Shown here piece after piece: positions 17,804-27,118 of a stretch of 64,000 bases of DNA. The DNA lies in contig CAJTHM010000011.1 in assembly GCA_910576125.1 (NCBI GenBank), positions 62,001-126,000 of the forward strand, in the 5' to 3' direction. The position numbers were made by a program, and so were the translations under genes. The DNA comes from Lachnospiraceae bacterium (GTDB lineage Bacteria; Bacillota; Clostridia; Lachnospirales; Lachnospiraceae). The notes beneath the pieces were generated by a model. It saw nothing but the letters and a program-made list of their open reading frames with translations, did no database searches and was not told where the DNA came from. Numbering within the stretch: position 1 is the stretch's first letter; each line of letters opens with the position of its first letter.

Positions 17804-19006
17804 CTACTCTGTCTCAGAAGGTTCCAGACAGCTCTCCAATATCTCGATCATCTCATCAATGTTTTCCTTTGAAATGATAAGGGGCGGCACGAAGCGGATA
17901 ATGTCCGGGCCAGCGTTAATCAAAAGCAGGCCGTTCTCCATAGCGCGTTCTATCACGTCCCGCACAGGGCGGTCGAACACCAGCCCCTGCATCAGACCGG
18001 TTCCCCGCCTATTTGTGATGCAGTCGTACTTGTCCTTTAATTCCTCCAGACGCCGCTCTAAGTAAGGCGCCACCTCTCTCACATTATCTATTATATGGTT
18101 CTGTTCAAATAAATCAAGCACTTTTTCCACTGCCGCGCAGGCAAGGGGATTCCCGCCGTAGGTAGTCCCGTGGTCTCCGGCCGCCAGGGAATTCCGCGCC
18201 ACTTTTTCCGTCATCAGAAAAGCCCCCACGGGCACGCCGCAGCCCAGGGCCTTGGCGACTGTCATGATATCGGGCTTCACGCCGCAGCGCTGCCAGGCGA
18301 ACATATGCCCTGTCCTGCCCATGCCGCACTGAATCTCGTCCAATATCAGAAGGATGTCCCTCTCTTCGCAGAGGGCTTTCACGCCTTTCAGGAATTCTTC
18401 CGTTGCGGGTACCAGGCCGCCCTCTCCCTGTACGGTTTCCAGGATGATTGCGCACGTCTTTTCGCTTATCAGTTTTTCCACGCTCTCCAGGTCATTCATC
18501 TGTGCGAACCTGACATTCCCGATCATGGGCTCAAAGGGCTCCCTGTACTTGGGATTGCCGGTGACGGACAGGGCGCCGAACGTCCTGCCGTGGAAAGAAT
18601 GGTTCATGGCGATGATTTCATGATCTGTGGCGCCGTCCTTTAAATACGCGTATTTGCGGGCCGCCTTTATGGCGCCCTCAATAGCCTCCGCACCGGAATT
18701 GGTGAAGAACACTCTGTCCAGGCCGGAGACTTCCCGCAGCTTCTTCGACGCGCGGATGGCAGGCATGTTATAGTAGTAATTCGATGTGTGAATCACCTTG
18801 TCAATCTGGGCTTTCAGGGCGTCATTGTACTCCCTGTTGCCATATCCCAGCGCGAATACCGCGATACCGGACACAAAATCCAGATACTTTATGCCGTCGG
18901 TATCGTACAGATAGACGCCCTTTCCTTTTTCGATGATAATCTGATAACGATTATAGGTATGGAGCAGGGACTGCTCCGCTTCTTCGATATACTCCTGCAT
19001 GCTCAT
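17804..19006 (-). CDS. argD: Acetylornithine aminotransferase
   Basis: The 400-residue PLP enzyme converts N-acetylglutamate semialdehyde to N-acetylornithine. Visible features are F-F-T-N-S-G-A-E-A-I-E-G-A near residue 100, H-S-F-H-G-R-T-F-G near 140, L-I-L-D-E-I-Q-C-G-M-G-R-T-G near 220 and T-V-A-K-A-L-G-C-G with the PLP lysine near 250. AGGAGGAAGACAC fixes the ATG at 19006, not the in-frame start 12 codons upstream. It is the last arg gene of the argC-J-B-D cluster and lies 111 bases after argB. Confidence 0.95.
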   Translation of the reverse strand: MSMQEYIEEAEQSLLHTYNRYQIIIEKGKGVYLYDTDGIKYLDFVSGIAVFALGYGNREYNDALKAQIDKVIHTSNYYYNMPAIRASKKLREVSGLDRVFFTNSGAEAIEGAIKAARKYAYLKDGATDHEIIAMNHSFHGRTFGALSVTGNPKYREPFEPMIGNVRFAQMNDLESVEKLISEKTCAIILETVQGEGGLVPATEEFLKGVKALCEERDILLILDEIQCGMGRTGHMFAWQRCGVKPDIMTVAKALGCGVPVGAFLMTEKVARNSLAAGDHGTTYGGNPLACAAVEKVLDLFEQNHIIDNVREVAPYLERRLEELKDKYDCITNRRGTGLMQGLVFDRPVRDVIERAMENGLLLINAGPDIIRFVPPLIISKENIDEMIEILESCLEPSETE

Positions 19007-19117
19007 GTGTCTTCCTCCTGATTCAAAGTTTCGCCTCGCCACCTCAATTTCCTTCCGGCCAATTCCGTCTTGAGACTGTTTATCCTGTTCTAAAACTGTC
19101 CGTTTCCCCGGATTGGT

Positions 19118-20008
19118 TCACAACTGCCCGGCTTCTCCGTCTTCCACGATGGCGGTGCCGATACCCTGTTTCGTAAAAATCTCCAAGAGCAGGCAATGGG
19201 GAATCCTGCCGTCCAGGATATGGACGCGGCTCACGCCATTGCGCACCGCAGAGGTGCAGTTGTTCAGCTTGGGCAGCATGCCGCCTCCGATGAAGCCGCC
19301 GGAGACCAGCTCGTCCGCCTGGGAGGCTGTGATTCTGGAAATGAAGCCCTCTTTCTTCTCGTAATCCTTATAGATTCCCTCGATGTCCGTCAGGAACGCC
19401 AGCTTCTCCGCGTTCACGGCCTTTGCAATGGCGCAGGCCGCGTCGTCGGCGTTGATGTTGTAGGTCTGGAACCTGCTGTCCAGGCCGATGGGTGCTACGA
19501 TAGGAAGAAAATCTTTCTCCAATAAATCGTACAGCACCTTAGGGTTCACATTGGTGATCTCTCCCACGAAGCCGATGTCCTGTCCGTCGGAATATTTCTT
19601 CTCCACCTGCAGCAGCCCGCCATCCTTGCCGCTGACGCCCACGGCTTTCACGCCCAGCTCCTGGACCATGGTGACCAGGTTCTTGTTCACCTTGTTCAGC
19701 ACCATCTCGGCGATTTCCATGGTCTCTTCGTCGGTGACCCGCAGACCGTTCACGAAGGTGGATTCCTTGCCCACTTTCCCCACCCAGCGGCTGATTTCCC
19801 TGCCGCCGCCGTGGACGATGATGGGCTTGAAGCCTACCAGTTTTAAGAGCGTCACGTCCTTTATGACATTTTTCTGCAATTCCTCATTGCTCATGGCGCT
19901 GCCGCCGTATTTCACTACAATAATCTTACGGTTGAAACGTTGGATGTAGGGGAGCGCCTCTATGAGGACCTCGGCTTTCTGAAGTACTTTCTCCATGTCT
20001 TTTTCCAT
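19118..20008 (-). CDS. argB: Acetylglutamate kinase
   Basis: The 296-residue amino-acid kinase phosphorylates N-acetylglutamate, the second committed step toward ornithine. It shows V-V-K-Y-G-G-S-A-M near residue 30 and [10 protein letters not shown] near 65, both ATP/substrate loops of the ArgB fold, and a C-terminal allosteric region S-R-V-H-I-L-D-G typical of arginine-inhibited enzymes. AAAGGAAACC precedes the ATG at 20008. It lies between argJ (84 bases) and argD. Confidence 0.95.
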   Translation of the reverse strand: MEKDMEKVLQKAEVLIEALPYIQRFNRKIIVVKYGGSAMSNEELQKNVIKDVTLLKLVGFKPIIVHGGGREISRWVGKVGKESTFVNGLRVTDEETMEIAEMVLNKVNKNLVTMVQELGVKAVGVSGKDGGLLQVEKKYSDGQDIGFVGEITNVNPKVLYDLLEKDFLPIVAPIGLDSRFQTYNINADDAACAIAKAVNAEKLAFLTDIEGIYKDYEKKEGFISRITASQADELVSGGFIGGGMLPKLNNCTSAVRNGVSRVHILDGRIPHCLLLEIFTKQGIGTAIVEDGEAGQL

Positions 20009-20091
20009 GGTTCTGGTTTCCTTTCTAATTGTTGCCATTTCTCTTTTTATTTATTTCTTCCTTTTCGGAAAAGTGTTCGGCCAGCCGGGCT

Positions 20092-21315
20092 TCAGCTTCT
20101 GTAATCCGCATTGATTTTCACATAATCATAACTCAAATCGCAGCCCCAGGCGGTGGCCTCCGCGTCCCCCATATGCATATCCACTAAAACCGTGACTTCC
20201 GGCTCGGAAAGTATCCTTGTAGCCTCTTCTTCGCTGTAGTCGCAGGCTACGCCGTTTCCGTAGATATGGATGCTGTCGTTCTTCCCCTGGAAATACAGGT
20301 CTACGTTCTCCGGGTCGAACTGTACGCCGGAATAGCCAAGGGCGCAGAGGATTCTGCCGAAATTGGCATCGTGGCCGAAGATGGCAGCCTTGGTCAGGGA
20401 AGAGCAGATGACAGCCTTGGCCAGGGTGCGGGCGTCCTCTTTGGTGGCGGCGCCTGTGACTTTCGTCTCGAACAGGGCGGTGGCGCCTTCTCCGTCTCCC
20501 GCCATTTTCCTGGCCAGCCAGGTGGTGACGAAACGCAGGGCTTCACGGAATGTATCATAGGCCTCTCCCTCGGACGCGATTTCCTCATTGTCCGCAAGGC
20601 CGTTGGCCAGAATCAGCAGTGTGTCATTGGTGCTGGTGTCCCCGTCCACGGATATCATATTGAAGGAATCCACCACATCGGCGCGCAGGGCTTTCTGGAG
20701 CATGGGTTTGGAAATCTTCAGATCCGTCGTAAGGAAACCCAGCATGGTGCACATATTGGGATGAATCATGCCGGAGCCCTTGCACATGCCGCCAAGCGTG
20801 ACGGTTTTCCCACTGATTTCAAACGTTACGGCGATCTCTTTCGGCACGGTGTCCGTGGTCATGATGGCCCTCGCCGCGTCCGATCCGGCTTCCAGGGTGT
20901 CTGATTTTACCGCTGCCAGTTTCCTTATGCCCTCTGTAAGTCTGTCCAGAGGCAGCTGCATGCCGATGACGCCGGTGGAGGCCACCAGCACGGAATCCGC
21001 AGAGATTCCCAGGGCCTCCGCCGCGCATCTGCTCTCCGCCGCGCAGCAGTCCGTCCCCTGTTTTCCGGTGCAGGCGTTGGCGATGCCGGAATTCACCACC
21101 ACTGCCCGGGCAGCGGGCGACTCCTCCACGATTTTTTTATCCCATACTACCGGCGCGGCCTTTACTACATTGGAGGTAAAGGTTCCCGCCGCCGTACAGG
21201 GAGCCGTGCTGTAAATCAAAGCCATGTCCCTACGGTTCTTGTATTTTATGCCTGCCTCCACACCCGCCGCCTGGAAGCCTTTCGCTGCGGTCACGCCGCC
21301 TTCGATTTGTTTCAC
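20092..21315 (-). CDS. argJ: Glutamate N-acetyltransferase / amino-acid acetyltransferase
   Basis: A 407-residue ArgJ. It transfers acetyl from acetylornithine to glutamate and, in bifunctional members, also from acetyl-CoA. The self-cleavage site is seen at K-G-S-G-M-I-H-P-N-M-C-T-M-L near residue 190, where the Thr becomes the N-terminal nucleophile of the beta subunit; most relatives have Ala where this one has Cys. D-G-D-T-S-T-N-D follows near residue 240. A hairpin adjoins its ribosome binding site. No argA or argE is seen, consistent with the cyclic acetyl pathway. Confidence 0.95.
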   Translation of the reverse strand: MKQIEGGVTAAKGFQAAGVEAGIKYKNRRDMALIYSTAPCTAAGTFTSNVVKAAPVVWDKKIVEESPAARAVVVNSGIANACTGKQGTDCCAAESRCAAEALGISADSVLVASTGVIGMQLPLDRLTEGIRKLAAVKSDTLEAGSDAARAIMTTDTVPKEIAVTFEISGKTVTLGGMCKGSGMIHPNMCTMLGFLTTDLKISKPMLQKALRADVVDSFNMISVDGDTSTNDTLLILANGLADNEEIASEGEAYDTFREALRFVTTWLARKMAGDGEGATALFETKVTGAATKEDARTLAKAVICSSLTKAAIFGHDANFGRILCALGYSGVQFDPENVDLYFQGKNDSIHIYGNGVACDYSEEEATRILSEPEVTVLVDMHMGDAEATAWGCDLSYDYVKINADYRS

Positions 21316-21328
21316 TTTTACACCTCCG

Positions 21329-21346
21329 TATGCGCTTCAGCGCATA
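21329..21346. repeat. Perfect hairpin abutting the argJ ribosome binding site
   Basis: TATGCGC and GCGCATA form a 7-bp stem with a TTCA loop, ending two bases before the GGAGG of argJ. It could tune argJ translation or mark an RNA processing point in the arg transcript. Confidence 0.5.
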
Positions 21347-21584
21347 TACCAATCAAAATTTGAATGTTTATTTTGTCAAATTATTCACAAACTCCACAGG
21401 TGAATAGTCGCTTATAGCATTCCCTTTCAGATACAGGCCGGCCAGATTCGTCAGGCCCGCAAACACGCTGATGCCACTGATATTCCTCCGCCGTTTATCG
21501 CCCGAACCGCCTCTGTACCGGAGCCGCACGGGCTCAGCAGAAGAACAGACAGCCCGATGGAACGGTCTGAAAGGGACAGCACAT

Positions 21585-22049
21585 TTACCGGTTAAACGCC
21601 GTAATATTCGCCTCGTTCAACGTAAAATCGTAATAATTCAGATCCTCCCGCCTGGTCCAGCCGATGCGCTTCCAGAACGCGTTCCCAACGTCGTTGGCCG
21701 TGAAGGCGATCAGGCTGACTTTATTGATTTCCTCCGCTTTCAGGGCGTTCATGCAGTGGACTACCATGGCTTTGCCGATGCCCTGCCTGCGCCAGTCCTC
21801 CCGGACGCACACATGGTACAGGCAGCCCCTCCTCCCGTCATGGCCGCAGAGGATGCCTCCCACAATGTCACCCTCCCCGTCCACTGCCACTACGCTGGTA
21901 GTGGGATTCCTTTTCAGGAAGCGCTCCACGCCCTCCCGGGAATCATCGATGCTGCGCATACCGAAGCCGCGAATGGTTTTCCACAGGGCATAGAGCCCCT
22001 CGTAATCTTCTGTCGTCATCGTTCTGACGGTAAATGTCTTGTCCTTCAT
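21585..22049 (-). CDS. GNAT-family N-acetyltransferase
   Basis: The 154-residue protein has the GNAT layout with the acetyl-CoA loop R-R-Q-G-I-G-K-A-M near residue 90 and a C-terminal N-A-F-W-K-R-I-G-W segment. It lies inside the arg cluster between argJ and a PNPOx-like gene. A glutamate acetyltransferase role (as for short ArgA types) is possible, but the sequence W-K-T-I-R-G-F-G-M-R looks like a general small-molecule GNAT. The substrate is unknown. The upstream 285-base gap holds A/T-rich repeats and no other gene. Confidence 0.85.
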   Translation of the reverse strand: MKDKTFTVRTMTTEDYEGLYALWKTIRGFGMRSIDDSREGVERFLKRNPTTSVVAVDGEGDIVGGILCGHDGRRGCLYHVCVREDWRRQGIGKAMVVHCMNALKAEEINKVSLIAFTANDVGNAFWKRIGWTRREDLNYYDFTLNEANITAFNR

Positions 22050-22334
22050 CTTTCCACTCCGTGGCCGTCTTTTCGGCTCCTGTCCTCCCGGCTTTTTCTA
22101 TCGGCTCTATGTATATTTTATACACTCTATGCACTCTATACATTCTGCGCCGCAGAAAGCCGGGGCAAGAAATTCTTTTCCGCTTCCGGCAATTTTTTGC
22201 CTTTCTGCTCAGGCGGCGCTTTTAAACTTCAATAGTATACACCGTTTTCCCGGAAAGGGCAACGCTATTTTCCATTTCTATCCAATTCTATTGATATCCG
22301 GCGATTATCCAACTCTGATTCCGCTCTTCTTTCG

Positions 22335-22766
22335 TTATCCGCGGAAATCTATGTCATATCTGGTGCCATGATGGAACAGCGTCCCCTCGGCAAGCCGGAT
22401 GCGCAGAAGGCAAGTGGCAGGGTCATCCTCATTCGTATGTCCGTTGCCGTACCATTCCGCAAAAACTGTCCTCAGTTTGGACATGATTTCCTCATTTTCC
22501 TTTGCCCTGACATGGCCCAGGTTCTCGCCGGTGCCATGAGCAGTGAACCACTCGCCGCATATGGCCACAGCCGGATTCTTTGCAATCTGTCTCATTTTGT
22601 TGGACTTGGCATACGTGACGACATAGAACGCGCCGTCCTCGTAGTAGCTGTTCACAATCCGCACGAAAGGTCTGCCCTCCTCCACGGTGGCGACGGAAAG
22701 CAGCGTGTCGCATCCGAATCTTTCATCCATGATTTCCGCGGTTTCTTTCGAAAGTTTCTCTCCCAT
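22335..22766 (-). CDS. Pyridoxamine 5'-phosphate oxidase-like flavin-binding protein
   Basis: The 143-residue product has the split-barrel flavin/PNPOx pattern: T-L-L-S-V-A-T-V-E-E-G-R-P-F-V-R-I near residue 20, a G-A-F-Y-V-V-T-Y strand and N-P-A-V-A-I-C-G-E-W. The start at 22766 is chosen because GGAGAAGAAA lies directly upstream; earlier in-frame starts have poorer sites. Such proteins bind FMN, F420 or haem-like ligands. It lies downstream of argC and may be co-expressed, but no link to arginine synthesis is known. Confidence 0.78.
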   Translation of the reverse strand: MGEKLSKETAEIMDERFGCDTLLSVATVEEGRPFVRIVNSYYEDGAFYVVTYAKSNKMRQIAKNPAVAICGEWFTAHGTGENLGHVRAKENEEIMSKLRTVFAEWYGNGHTNEDDPATCLLRIRLAEGTLFHHGTRYDIDFRG

Positions 22767-22867
22767 TTTCTTCTCCATTTTTCTCTGTGATGTCGATAAG
22801 TCTCCCTGAATCATTTGAGGTTCCACATAATGGCATTATTCTTCCTGGTCATTGATGCTTTCCGCGC

Positions 22868-23926
22868 TTACGGGAAACAGGGCACCAGTTCCAGGCCCTC
22901 GCTCTCTTTCAGGCCGAACAGCAGGTTCATGTTCTGCACTGCCTGTCCGGCGGCGCCTTTTACCAGGTTGTCCAGCGCCCCCATCATGATGATGCGCCCT
23001 GTCCTCTCGTCGATGACGAAACCTATGTCCACGTAATTGCTGCCCTCCACCCACTTGGTCTCCGGGCAGGCGCCCTTGTCCAGGACGCGGATGAATGTCT
23101 CGCCTGCGTAATATTTGTCATAGACGGCGCGGATTTCCTCCCATGCAGGCAGGGCGCCGTCCGCTTTCCTCTTCAGCTTCGCGTATTCCGTCACCAGTAT
23201 ACCCCGGTTCATGGGCACCAGATGGGGCGTGAAATTGATGGTCACTTCGCAGCCGCCTGCGTACCCCAGCTGCTCCTCGATTTCCGGGGTGTGCCGGTGG
23301 GTGGCCACGCCGTACGCCTTGATGTTCTCGTTCACCTCGCAGAAGAGGCCAGGCACCTTGGCTCCCCGCCCTGCGCCGGAAGTCCCGGATTTCGCATCCA
23401 CAATCAGGGTGTCCACGTCGATCAGCCCCTCCTTCACCAGCGGGTACGCCGTGAGGATGGAGCAAGTTGTATAGCAGCCCGGATTGGCCACCAGCCTGGT
23501 GGAGGCCGTGATCTGGTTCCGGTTCAGTTCGCACAGCCCGTAGACGGCTTCCGGGATGAACTGGGGGGACTTATGCTCTATGCCGTACCATTTCTCATAT
23601 ACTTTCACGTCTTTTATACGGTAATCCGCTGATAAATCTACGATTTTTACTTTCCGGAGGATTTCCTCTGTCAGAAGGCCCGCCAGGAACCCCTGGGGCG
23701 TGGCCGTGAAGATGACATCCACCTGCTCAGCCAGTTCCGCCAGATTGTCGTCCCTGCACACATCCTCCACGATACGGAACATGTTCTGGTATACTTCATA
23801 ATATTTCTTGTCTATGTAGCTGCGGGAACCGTACCAGACGATTTCCGCTTCCCTGTGGTTCTTCAAAATCCTGACCAGCTCGCCTCCCGCGTAGCCGGTT
23901 GCCCCGATAATCCCTGCTTTTATCAT
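22868..23926 (-). CDS. argC: N-acetyl-gamma-glutamyl-phosphate reductase
   Basis: The 352-residue enzyme reduces N-acetylglutamyl phosphate with NADPH. It begins K-A-G-I-I-G-A-T-G-Y-A-G-G-E-L, the NADP-binding loop, and carries the catalytic Cys in V-A-N-P-G-C-Y-T-T near residue 150. GAGGAGAAGAGA fixes the ATG at 23926. It is the first gene of the cluster. A promoter at 24010-24037 and an ARG box at 24073-24090 lie upstream. Confidence 0.95.
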   Translation of the reverse strand: MIKAGIIGATGYAGGELVRILKNHREAEIVWYGSRSYIDKKYYEVYQNMFRIVEDVCRDDNLAELAEQVDVIFTATPQGFLAGLLTEEILRKVKIVDLSADYRIKDVKVYEKWYGIEHKSPQFIPEAVYGLCELNRNQITASTRLVANPGCYTTCSILTAYPLVKEGLIDVDTLIVDAKSGTSGAGRGAKVPGLFCEVNENIKAYGVATHRHTPEIEEQLGYAGGCEVTINFTPHLVPMNRGILVTEYAKLKRKADGALPAWEEIRAVYDKYYAGETFIRVLDKGACPETKWVEGSNYVDIGFVIDERTGRIIMMGALDNLVKGAAGQAVQNMNLLFGLKESEGLELVPCFP

Positions 23927-24009
23927 TCTCTTCTCCTCATTTCTGCACGGCCCTGTCTTCTGCATGCCGCTCAGCGGACATTTGAGCCAAGGCGGATGCG
24001 CCTTACGTA

Positions 24010-24037
24010 AGTATAGCACATTTTGCATAAATGTCTA
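24010..24037 (-). promoter_or_regulatory. argC promoter
   Basis: Minus-strand TAGACA (-35, 24032-24037) and TATACT (-10, 24010-24015) are 16 bases apart, with TG just before the -10. The start site would lie about 80 bases upstream of the argC ATG. Confidence 0.6.
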
Positions 24038-24072
24038 TATCTTTTTTATTTTTATGCAAAGCTTTTTGTATT

Positions 24073-24090
24073 GATGTATATTTATTCATC
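24073..24090. promoter_or_regulatory. ARG box (arginine repressor site)
   Basis: GATGTATATTTATTCATC is an 18-base near-palindrome that fits the ArgR/AhrC consensus TGNAT-N4-ATNCA exactly at its defining positions. It lies 36 bases upstream of the argC -35 box. Regulation by an arginine repressor is inferred from the motif and the neighbouring gene. Confidence 0.6.
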
Positions 24091-24246
24091 GTCGGGGACA
24101 TCGCAGGCAAATCGAACCGCTCGTGAGCATAGGATTCTCTGACAGACTCTGCCGGAAAATACAGACTTCAGATGACAGAACTATAATAACCAATCGCCCG
24201 GTATTTGTCAACAGCCCCGTCCGCCGAAACTTAAGGCAAATCATTG

Positions 24247-24276
24247 TTGACGTATCCTTGCCTGATAAAGTATAAT
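24247..24276 (+). promoter_or_regulatory. Promoter of the FIST-transducer operon
   Basis: TTGACG (24247-24252) and a perfect TATAAT (24271-24276) are 18 bases apart, 75 bases before the FIST gene start. The 424-base argC/FIST gap otherwise holds only the argC control sites. Confidence 0.7.
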
Positions 24277-24350
24277 CATTACAGCCGTCATCCGCGGAAC
24301 TGTCACGATGGCTGGAAATACACCCTAAACAATGGAAGGAAGGCTACTGT

Positions 24351-25406
24351 ATGAGGCAATTTTTCGGAATGAGCAAGCGTGGGGATCTGTCGGAAGCGGT
24401 CCGCAATCTGAGCAGCCCCCAGTTCATCATGCTGCTGTCGAACAACACCCAGTTCGAGGAGCATGTGAAGACCCTGGAGAAACTTTACCCCGGTATTCCC
24501 AGCATCGGGTGCATCGGAATGAGCTATGACACGAGCGTCGTGGAGAACGGCGTGGGAGTCATCGCGTTTTCGGGCGGAGTCAGCGCCACGGCCAATGTGC
24601 TGGAACAGGTATCCCTCATGCCGGTAAAATATATCCACCGGCTGGAAGCGGACGTGAGCAGGATCAACGCTTCGAAGCAGGATACGGTATGCATCGATTT
24701 CTGTACCGGCAACGATGCCTGCGCCCTGACCACGCTCTATACAGTGCTGAAATCCAGAGGCATCCAGCTGGTAGGCGGCACAGGCGACGGCGGCAAGGTG
24801 TCCGCCAACGGCAAGGTCTACGAAGATTCCGTGGCCTATGCCCTGATCCGCAACCAGAGCGGACGGGTGAAGGCCTACAAGGAGAATATCTACCATCCTC
24901 TCGGCAATTACCGTTTCATCGCGTCAAATACGGATCGGGCCAATTACATAATCGGTTCCCTGAACGGTCAGCCCGCCAAGCAGGTATACCAGAACATCCT
25001 GCATGTGACGGATCAGGAAATCCTCACCCAGACTTTCAAGAATCCTTTCGGCAAACTCAACGGAGACGACACCTGTATCATTTCCATCAAAGAAGTCAGC
25101 GGCAACTCCCTGGCCTGTTTCCGCCAGGTGAACGACTCCGATGTGCTGATGCTGCTGGAACTGGGCGATTACCAGGCGACGGTGCGCAATACCATACAGC
25201 AGATCTGCCGGGATTTCCCCAAGCGCTCCGCTGTCTTCTCCGTGAACTGCCTGTTCCGGTACAAGCTCTTCAGCGAGCGCCGCTATATGCAGGATTACCT
25301 GAAGGAAATGAGCGCCCTGGGCAGCCATGCCGGTCTCGTGGGCTATGGGGAGCACTACAACAATCAGTTCGTGAACCAGTCCATGACATGTGTTGTCTTT
25401 GAGTAG
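24351..25406 (+). CDS. FIST-domain signal-sensing protein
   Basis: The 351-residue soluble protein has a FIST_N domain (about residues 20-200, with I-P-S-I-G-C-I-G-M-S and G-G-T-G-D-G-G-K) and a FIST_C domain (about 210-345, with N-P-F-G-K, R-S-A-V-F-S-V-N-C and G-L-V-G-Y-G-E-H). FIST domains are input modules thought to bind small ligands such as amino acids. AGGAAGG precedes the ATG. The next gene encodes a soluble chemotaxis-type transducer 42 bases downstream, so FIST probably supplies its input in trans. No membrane segments are seen. Confidence 0.9.
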   Translation: MRQFFGMSKRGDLSEAVRNLSSPQFIMLLSNNTQFEEHVKTLEKLYPGIPSIGCIGMSYDTSVVENGVGVIAFSGGVSATANVLEQVSLMPVKYIHRLEADVSRINASKQDTVCIDFCTGNDACALTTLYTVLKSRGIQLVGGTGDGGKVSANGKVYEDSVAYALIRNQSGRVKAYKENIYHPLGNYRFIASNTDRANYIIGSLNGQPAKQVYQNILHVTDQEILTQTFKNPFGKLNGDDTCIISIKEVSGNSLACFRQVNDSDVLMLLELGDYQATVRNTIQQICRDFPKRSAVFSVNCLFRYKLFSERRYMQDYLKEMSALGSHAGLVGYGEHYNNQFVNQSMTCVVFE

Positions 25407-25448
25407 TTTCTCGAACGAAAAACCGATGAATGCGAGGAGGACATTATA

Positions 25449-26399
25449 ATGTTGTTTTCAAAAAAAGGACGCTCCAACAAAAGGAAAGGGCTGCACGACG
25501 CGGAAACCCTCTACCCGGTGCTGCATGTGATCAGCACCCTGAAGGACTACCAGAAAGAGATGGTCCGAAAGGAAGTGGAATCCCTGTTGGAGCTCAGCAA
25601 GGTGGGCAGCTCCTTTGACGGCGTGCTGAACGAAGCCGACCAGTTCCAGGGACAGCTCCAGGATTTCGGGCAGTCTTTTTCCAGCATCAATCAGGCAGCC
25701 GGCCAGTTCGCCCAGGTGCGGACGGATATCACTCAGACGGTGTCGGAAGCCCAGGATATGGTGGAAGAGCTCAAGCTCACCTCGGCACAGGTACAGAAGA
25801 CCTACAGCGAAATGGAGCATACCTTTGAGCATCTCCAGGCCGCCGTGAAAAGCATCCAGCAGTGCATGAGCAAAATCGTGTCCATCGCGGACGAGACCAA
25901 CATCCTGGCCATCAATGCCTCCATCGAGGCCGCAAGGGCCGGGGAGCAGGGCAAGGGCTTCGCGGTGGTGGCCGAGAAGGTCAGAGAGCTGGCAAGGGAG
26001 ATCAAGGAGCTCACCGACGACGTGGACTCCAGTATCCATAACGTGGAATCAGGCGCCGCGGAACTCAGCGGCAGCATACAGGCTTCCCAGGATGCGCTGG
26101 GGCAGGGCTTCGGCATCGTAAACGGCACGTCGGAATCTTTCCGGCAGATCACATCCGCCGCGGAAGGCGCTTCCTCTGTACAGGCAGAGATCTCCGGGGT
26201 GATTGCCGGGTCCCAGCAGGACTTACAGACGCTCTGCCAGTTCTTCGACAGAATCAAGCTCCAGTATCAGGAAGTGGTGAAGCATATCGACCGGGCAAGC
26301 CGCCTGGGCACCACCAAGAGCGTCATGTTCGAGGATGTGGAGAATATGCTCTCCCAGATTCCGCCCATCGTAAAGGATACCGATCCGGGCGCGGACTGA
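25449..26399 (+). CDS. Soluble methyl-accepting chemotaxis-type transducer
   Basis: The 316-residue protein lacks membrane helices. An N-terminal helical region leads into a coiled coil and the receptor hairpin tip [21 protein letters not shown] (near residue 155), the CheA/CheW contact site. The cytoplasmic domain is short compared with full receptors. GAGGAGG precedes the ATG. With the FIST gene it forms a two-gene sensory unit; no cheA or cheW lies in the window. It could act with a remote array or as a stand-alone signalling partner. Confidence 0.88.
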   Translation: MLFSKKGRSNKRKGLHDAETLYPVLHVISTLKDYQKEMVRKEVESLLELSKVGSSFDGVLNEADQFQGQLQDFGQSFSSINQAAGQFAQVRTDITQTVSEAQDMVEELKLTSAQVQKTYSEMEHTFEHLQAAVKSIQQCMSKIVSIADETNILAINASIEAARAGEQGKGFAVVAEKVRELAREIKELTDDVDSSIHNVESGAAELSGSIQASQDALGQGFGIVNGTSESFRQITSAAEGASSVQAEISGVIAGSQQDLQTLCQFFDRIKLQYQEVVKHIDRASRLGTTKSVMFEDVENMLSQIPPIVKDTDPGAD

Positions 26400-26452
26400 A
26401 ACCCGCAGCCGCACATCCGGGCTCCCTGGGAGCCGCATAAAGGCGGTGGCTT

Positions 26453-27118
26453 ATGCATATTTTGATTATAGAAGACGATCCCCTGTTCCGCCGGGAAATG
26501 AAAGATTTCCTGGAGAATTCCCTGTATCATGTCACCGCGCTGACGGAATTCGACCGCATTGTCCCAAAGGCCCTCTCCCTCCGGCCGGACCTTATCCTGC
26601 TGGACTGGAATCTTCCCGGGCAGTCCGGCTTTGAGCTCTGTGCGGAAATCCGCGCTTGTTCGGATGTCCCCATCATTTTCGTCACAGGGCGGGAGGACTC
26701 CATGGACGAGGCGGCTGCCCTTCTGAAAGGCGGAGACGACTACATCACCAAGCCTTTCCACCCTTCCGTGCTGCTGGCCCATATCTCGGCCGTGCTGAAA
26801 CGGACACGGAAAGAAGCACAGGACAGCGCCGTCTTGATCCACCTGGGACTGGAGCTGAATCTGGCAAAGGCTCAGGTCCGCTATCAGGGGCGGCGGGCGG
26901 AGCTGACCAGGAACGAGCTGAAGATACTGCACTGCCTGTTCCGGCATCCGGGGGAGATCGTGCCGCGGACAGAGCTGATCGAGTATCTGTGGGACGCTTC
27001 CGTCTTCATCGACGACAATTCCCTGAGCATCCATGTCACCCGCATCCGCGGCAAGCTAAAGGAGCTGGGCCTGCCTGACTTCATCCATACGAAACGGGGA
27101 ATGGGGTATTTCATATGA
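26453..27118 (+). CDS. BceR-like OmpR-family response regulator
   Basis: The 221-residue regulator has receiver residues I-I-E-D-D, phospho-acceptor Asp in L-I-L-L-D-W-N-L-P and the I-T-K-P-F lysine. The winged helix ends S-L-S-I-H-V-T-R-I-R-G-K-L and K-R-G-M-G-Y-F. D-W-N-L-P and the short size match the BceR group that controls bacitracin/lantibiotic-type exporters. Its stop overlaps the kinase start (ATGA), so the two are coupled. It starts 53 bases after the transducer gene and could be read from the same transcript. Confidence 0.88.
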   Translation: MHILIIEDDPLFRREMKDFLENSLYHVTALTEFDRIVPKALSLRPDLILLDWNLPGQSGFELCAEIRACSDVPIIFVTGREDSMDEAAALLKGGDDYITKPFHPSVLLAHISAVLKRTRKEAQDSAVLIHLGLELNLAKAQVRYQGRRAELTRNELKILHCLFRHPGEIVPRTELIEYLWDASVFIDDNSLSIHVTRIRGKLKELGLPDFIHTKRGMGYFI

